This document shows positions 24,751 through 25,197 of a stretch of 25,197 bases of DNA, piece by piece (positions within the stretch are counted from its first letter, which is position 1; every line of letters begins with the position of its first letter). The DNA is from JACDAE01 sp034438015. Its GTDB lineage: Bacteria; Chloroflexota; Ktedonobacteria; Ktedonobacterales; Ktedonobacteraceae. Location: NCBI GenBank assembly GCA_034438015.1, contig DAOTTD010000306.1:1-25197 (forward strand). Reading direction: 5' to 3'. The notes below the pieces were generated by a model. The model was not told the origin of the DNA and did no database searches. It was given only the letters and a program-made list of their open reading frames with translations. A program made the translations under genes and the position numbers.

Positions 24751-25197
24751 TTAATCCTTAATACGGGAATCATTTTCGAGTAACTCTGTTATTATCTTTT
24801 CTATGTTTAATTGCTTCTGACCTGGATCTTTGATTTCCTCGGTCATTGCATGTGCAATAGAGTATCTTATAATGCGATCTATAAATAGATGAAAACGACC
24901 AAATTGCTTTGATGCTTTATCATATAAAAAATTTAATCCTGCCATAAGTTCCGTAATACCACTTATAATTGCACCAAGTGGAAGAAGTGCGGCATCGTGA
25001 GTGATATGAAAAGCATCAGCAATTATGATGACGATAATGGTTATAATAAAAACTATGCCTCCTACCAAGCTCGGTAGCTCTCCACGAACTGGTGAAAAGG
25101 GAAGGAGAACTTGAAAAACTATGCGTCCGTTGGCATGCTTTGAATATGAAAACAAACAAAGAACCAATGAACGCGTCCCTTCAATTTTGCCCCAATG
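24751..25197 (-). CDS. Partial two-transmembrane protein resembling TRADD-N-associated membrane domain
   Basis: The frame is open to the right edge of the window, so the N-terminal part is missing (at least 148 codons visible). Two hydrophobic helices (LVGGIVFIITIIVIIIADAF, and LPLGAIISGITELMAGLNFL, separated by a short polar turn) are followed by a charged helical tail that includes IDRIIRYSIAHAMTEEI and KIITELL. The pattern SGITELMAGLNFLYDKA, then a helix ending in A-H-A-M-x-x-E-I, resembles the two-transmembrane domain found beside TRADD-N domains in bacterial conflict proteins. That match is from memory of the pattern and is tentative. The base composition is AT-richer than the left genes, in line with a transferred segment next to the recombinase remnant. 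Confidence 0.5.
   Translation of the reverse strand, partial: HWGKIEGTRSLVLCLFSYSKHANGRIVFQVLLPFSPVRGELPSLVGGIVFIITIIVIIIADAFHITHDAALLPLGAIISGITELMAGLNFLYDKASKQFGRFHLFIDRIIRYSIAHAMTEEIKDPGQKQLNIEKIITELLENDSRIKD

Overview
The window looks like chromosomal DNA of moderate GC content from a member of the Chloroflexota, most likely the class Ktedonobacteria. This is inferred from the style of the proteins: an FRD-type serine/threonine kinase with a membrane tail, a DnaG/RpoD pair, an HD-GYP protein and a YhaO/YhaN-like SbcDC pair. Nothing in the window names the species.

Layout. Positions 1-3800 hold rpoD and dnaG, both read leftward, with a clear intrinsic terminator after rpoD. Positions 3800-5327 hold no credible gene but an extraordinary cluster of DnaA boxes: 15 exact copies of TTATCCACA (either strand) and about 17 single-mismatch copies in 1.23 kb. 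At the left end, two abutting boxes, a short GC block, a run of TAG/TAA trinucleotides and an AT-rich inverted repeat follow the order of the DnaA-trio basal unwinding system. I read the whole stretch as a chromosomal replication origin (oriC), although dnaA is not in the window. Positions 5328-9750 hold a bacterial glycogen-debranching enzyme (minus), an amino-acid-type solute-binding lipoprotein and a PyrK-like electron-transfer protein (plus). A stand-alone HD-GYP protein lies at 9861-10547 (minus).

Positions 11178-16428 encode an SbcD-like/SbcC-like pair. The SbcC-like protein has a transmembrane hairpin where the zinc hook normally sits, and the SbcD-like protein lacks two expected metal ligands. 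The sbcC-miaA gap holds a diverged tandem duplication, a strong plus-strand terminator and a perfect 38-bp palindrome. miaA and a multidomain membrane Ser/Thr kinase are read leftward (17240-20571); the kinase start appears displaced by a one-base change in a G run. A perfect 60-bp palindrome lies upstream of a membrane-anchored murein-hydrolase-like protein (21052-22392). A strong promoter then drives tRNA-Leu(GAG) and tRNA-Val(TAC), ended by a terminator. The right end has an SMP-30/gluconolactonase-family protein, a decayed tyrosine recombinase and the C-terminal part of a two-transmembrane protein resembling TRADD-N-associated membrane domains, so it looks like accessory DNA.

The genes are mostly housekeeping: replication priming and transcription next to the presumed origin, DNA-end processing, tRNA modification and tRNA supply, with signalling (HD-GYP, kinase) and cell-wall functions between them. 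The main discovery candidate is the non-coding origin with its repeated 42-bp four-box modules.
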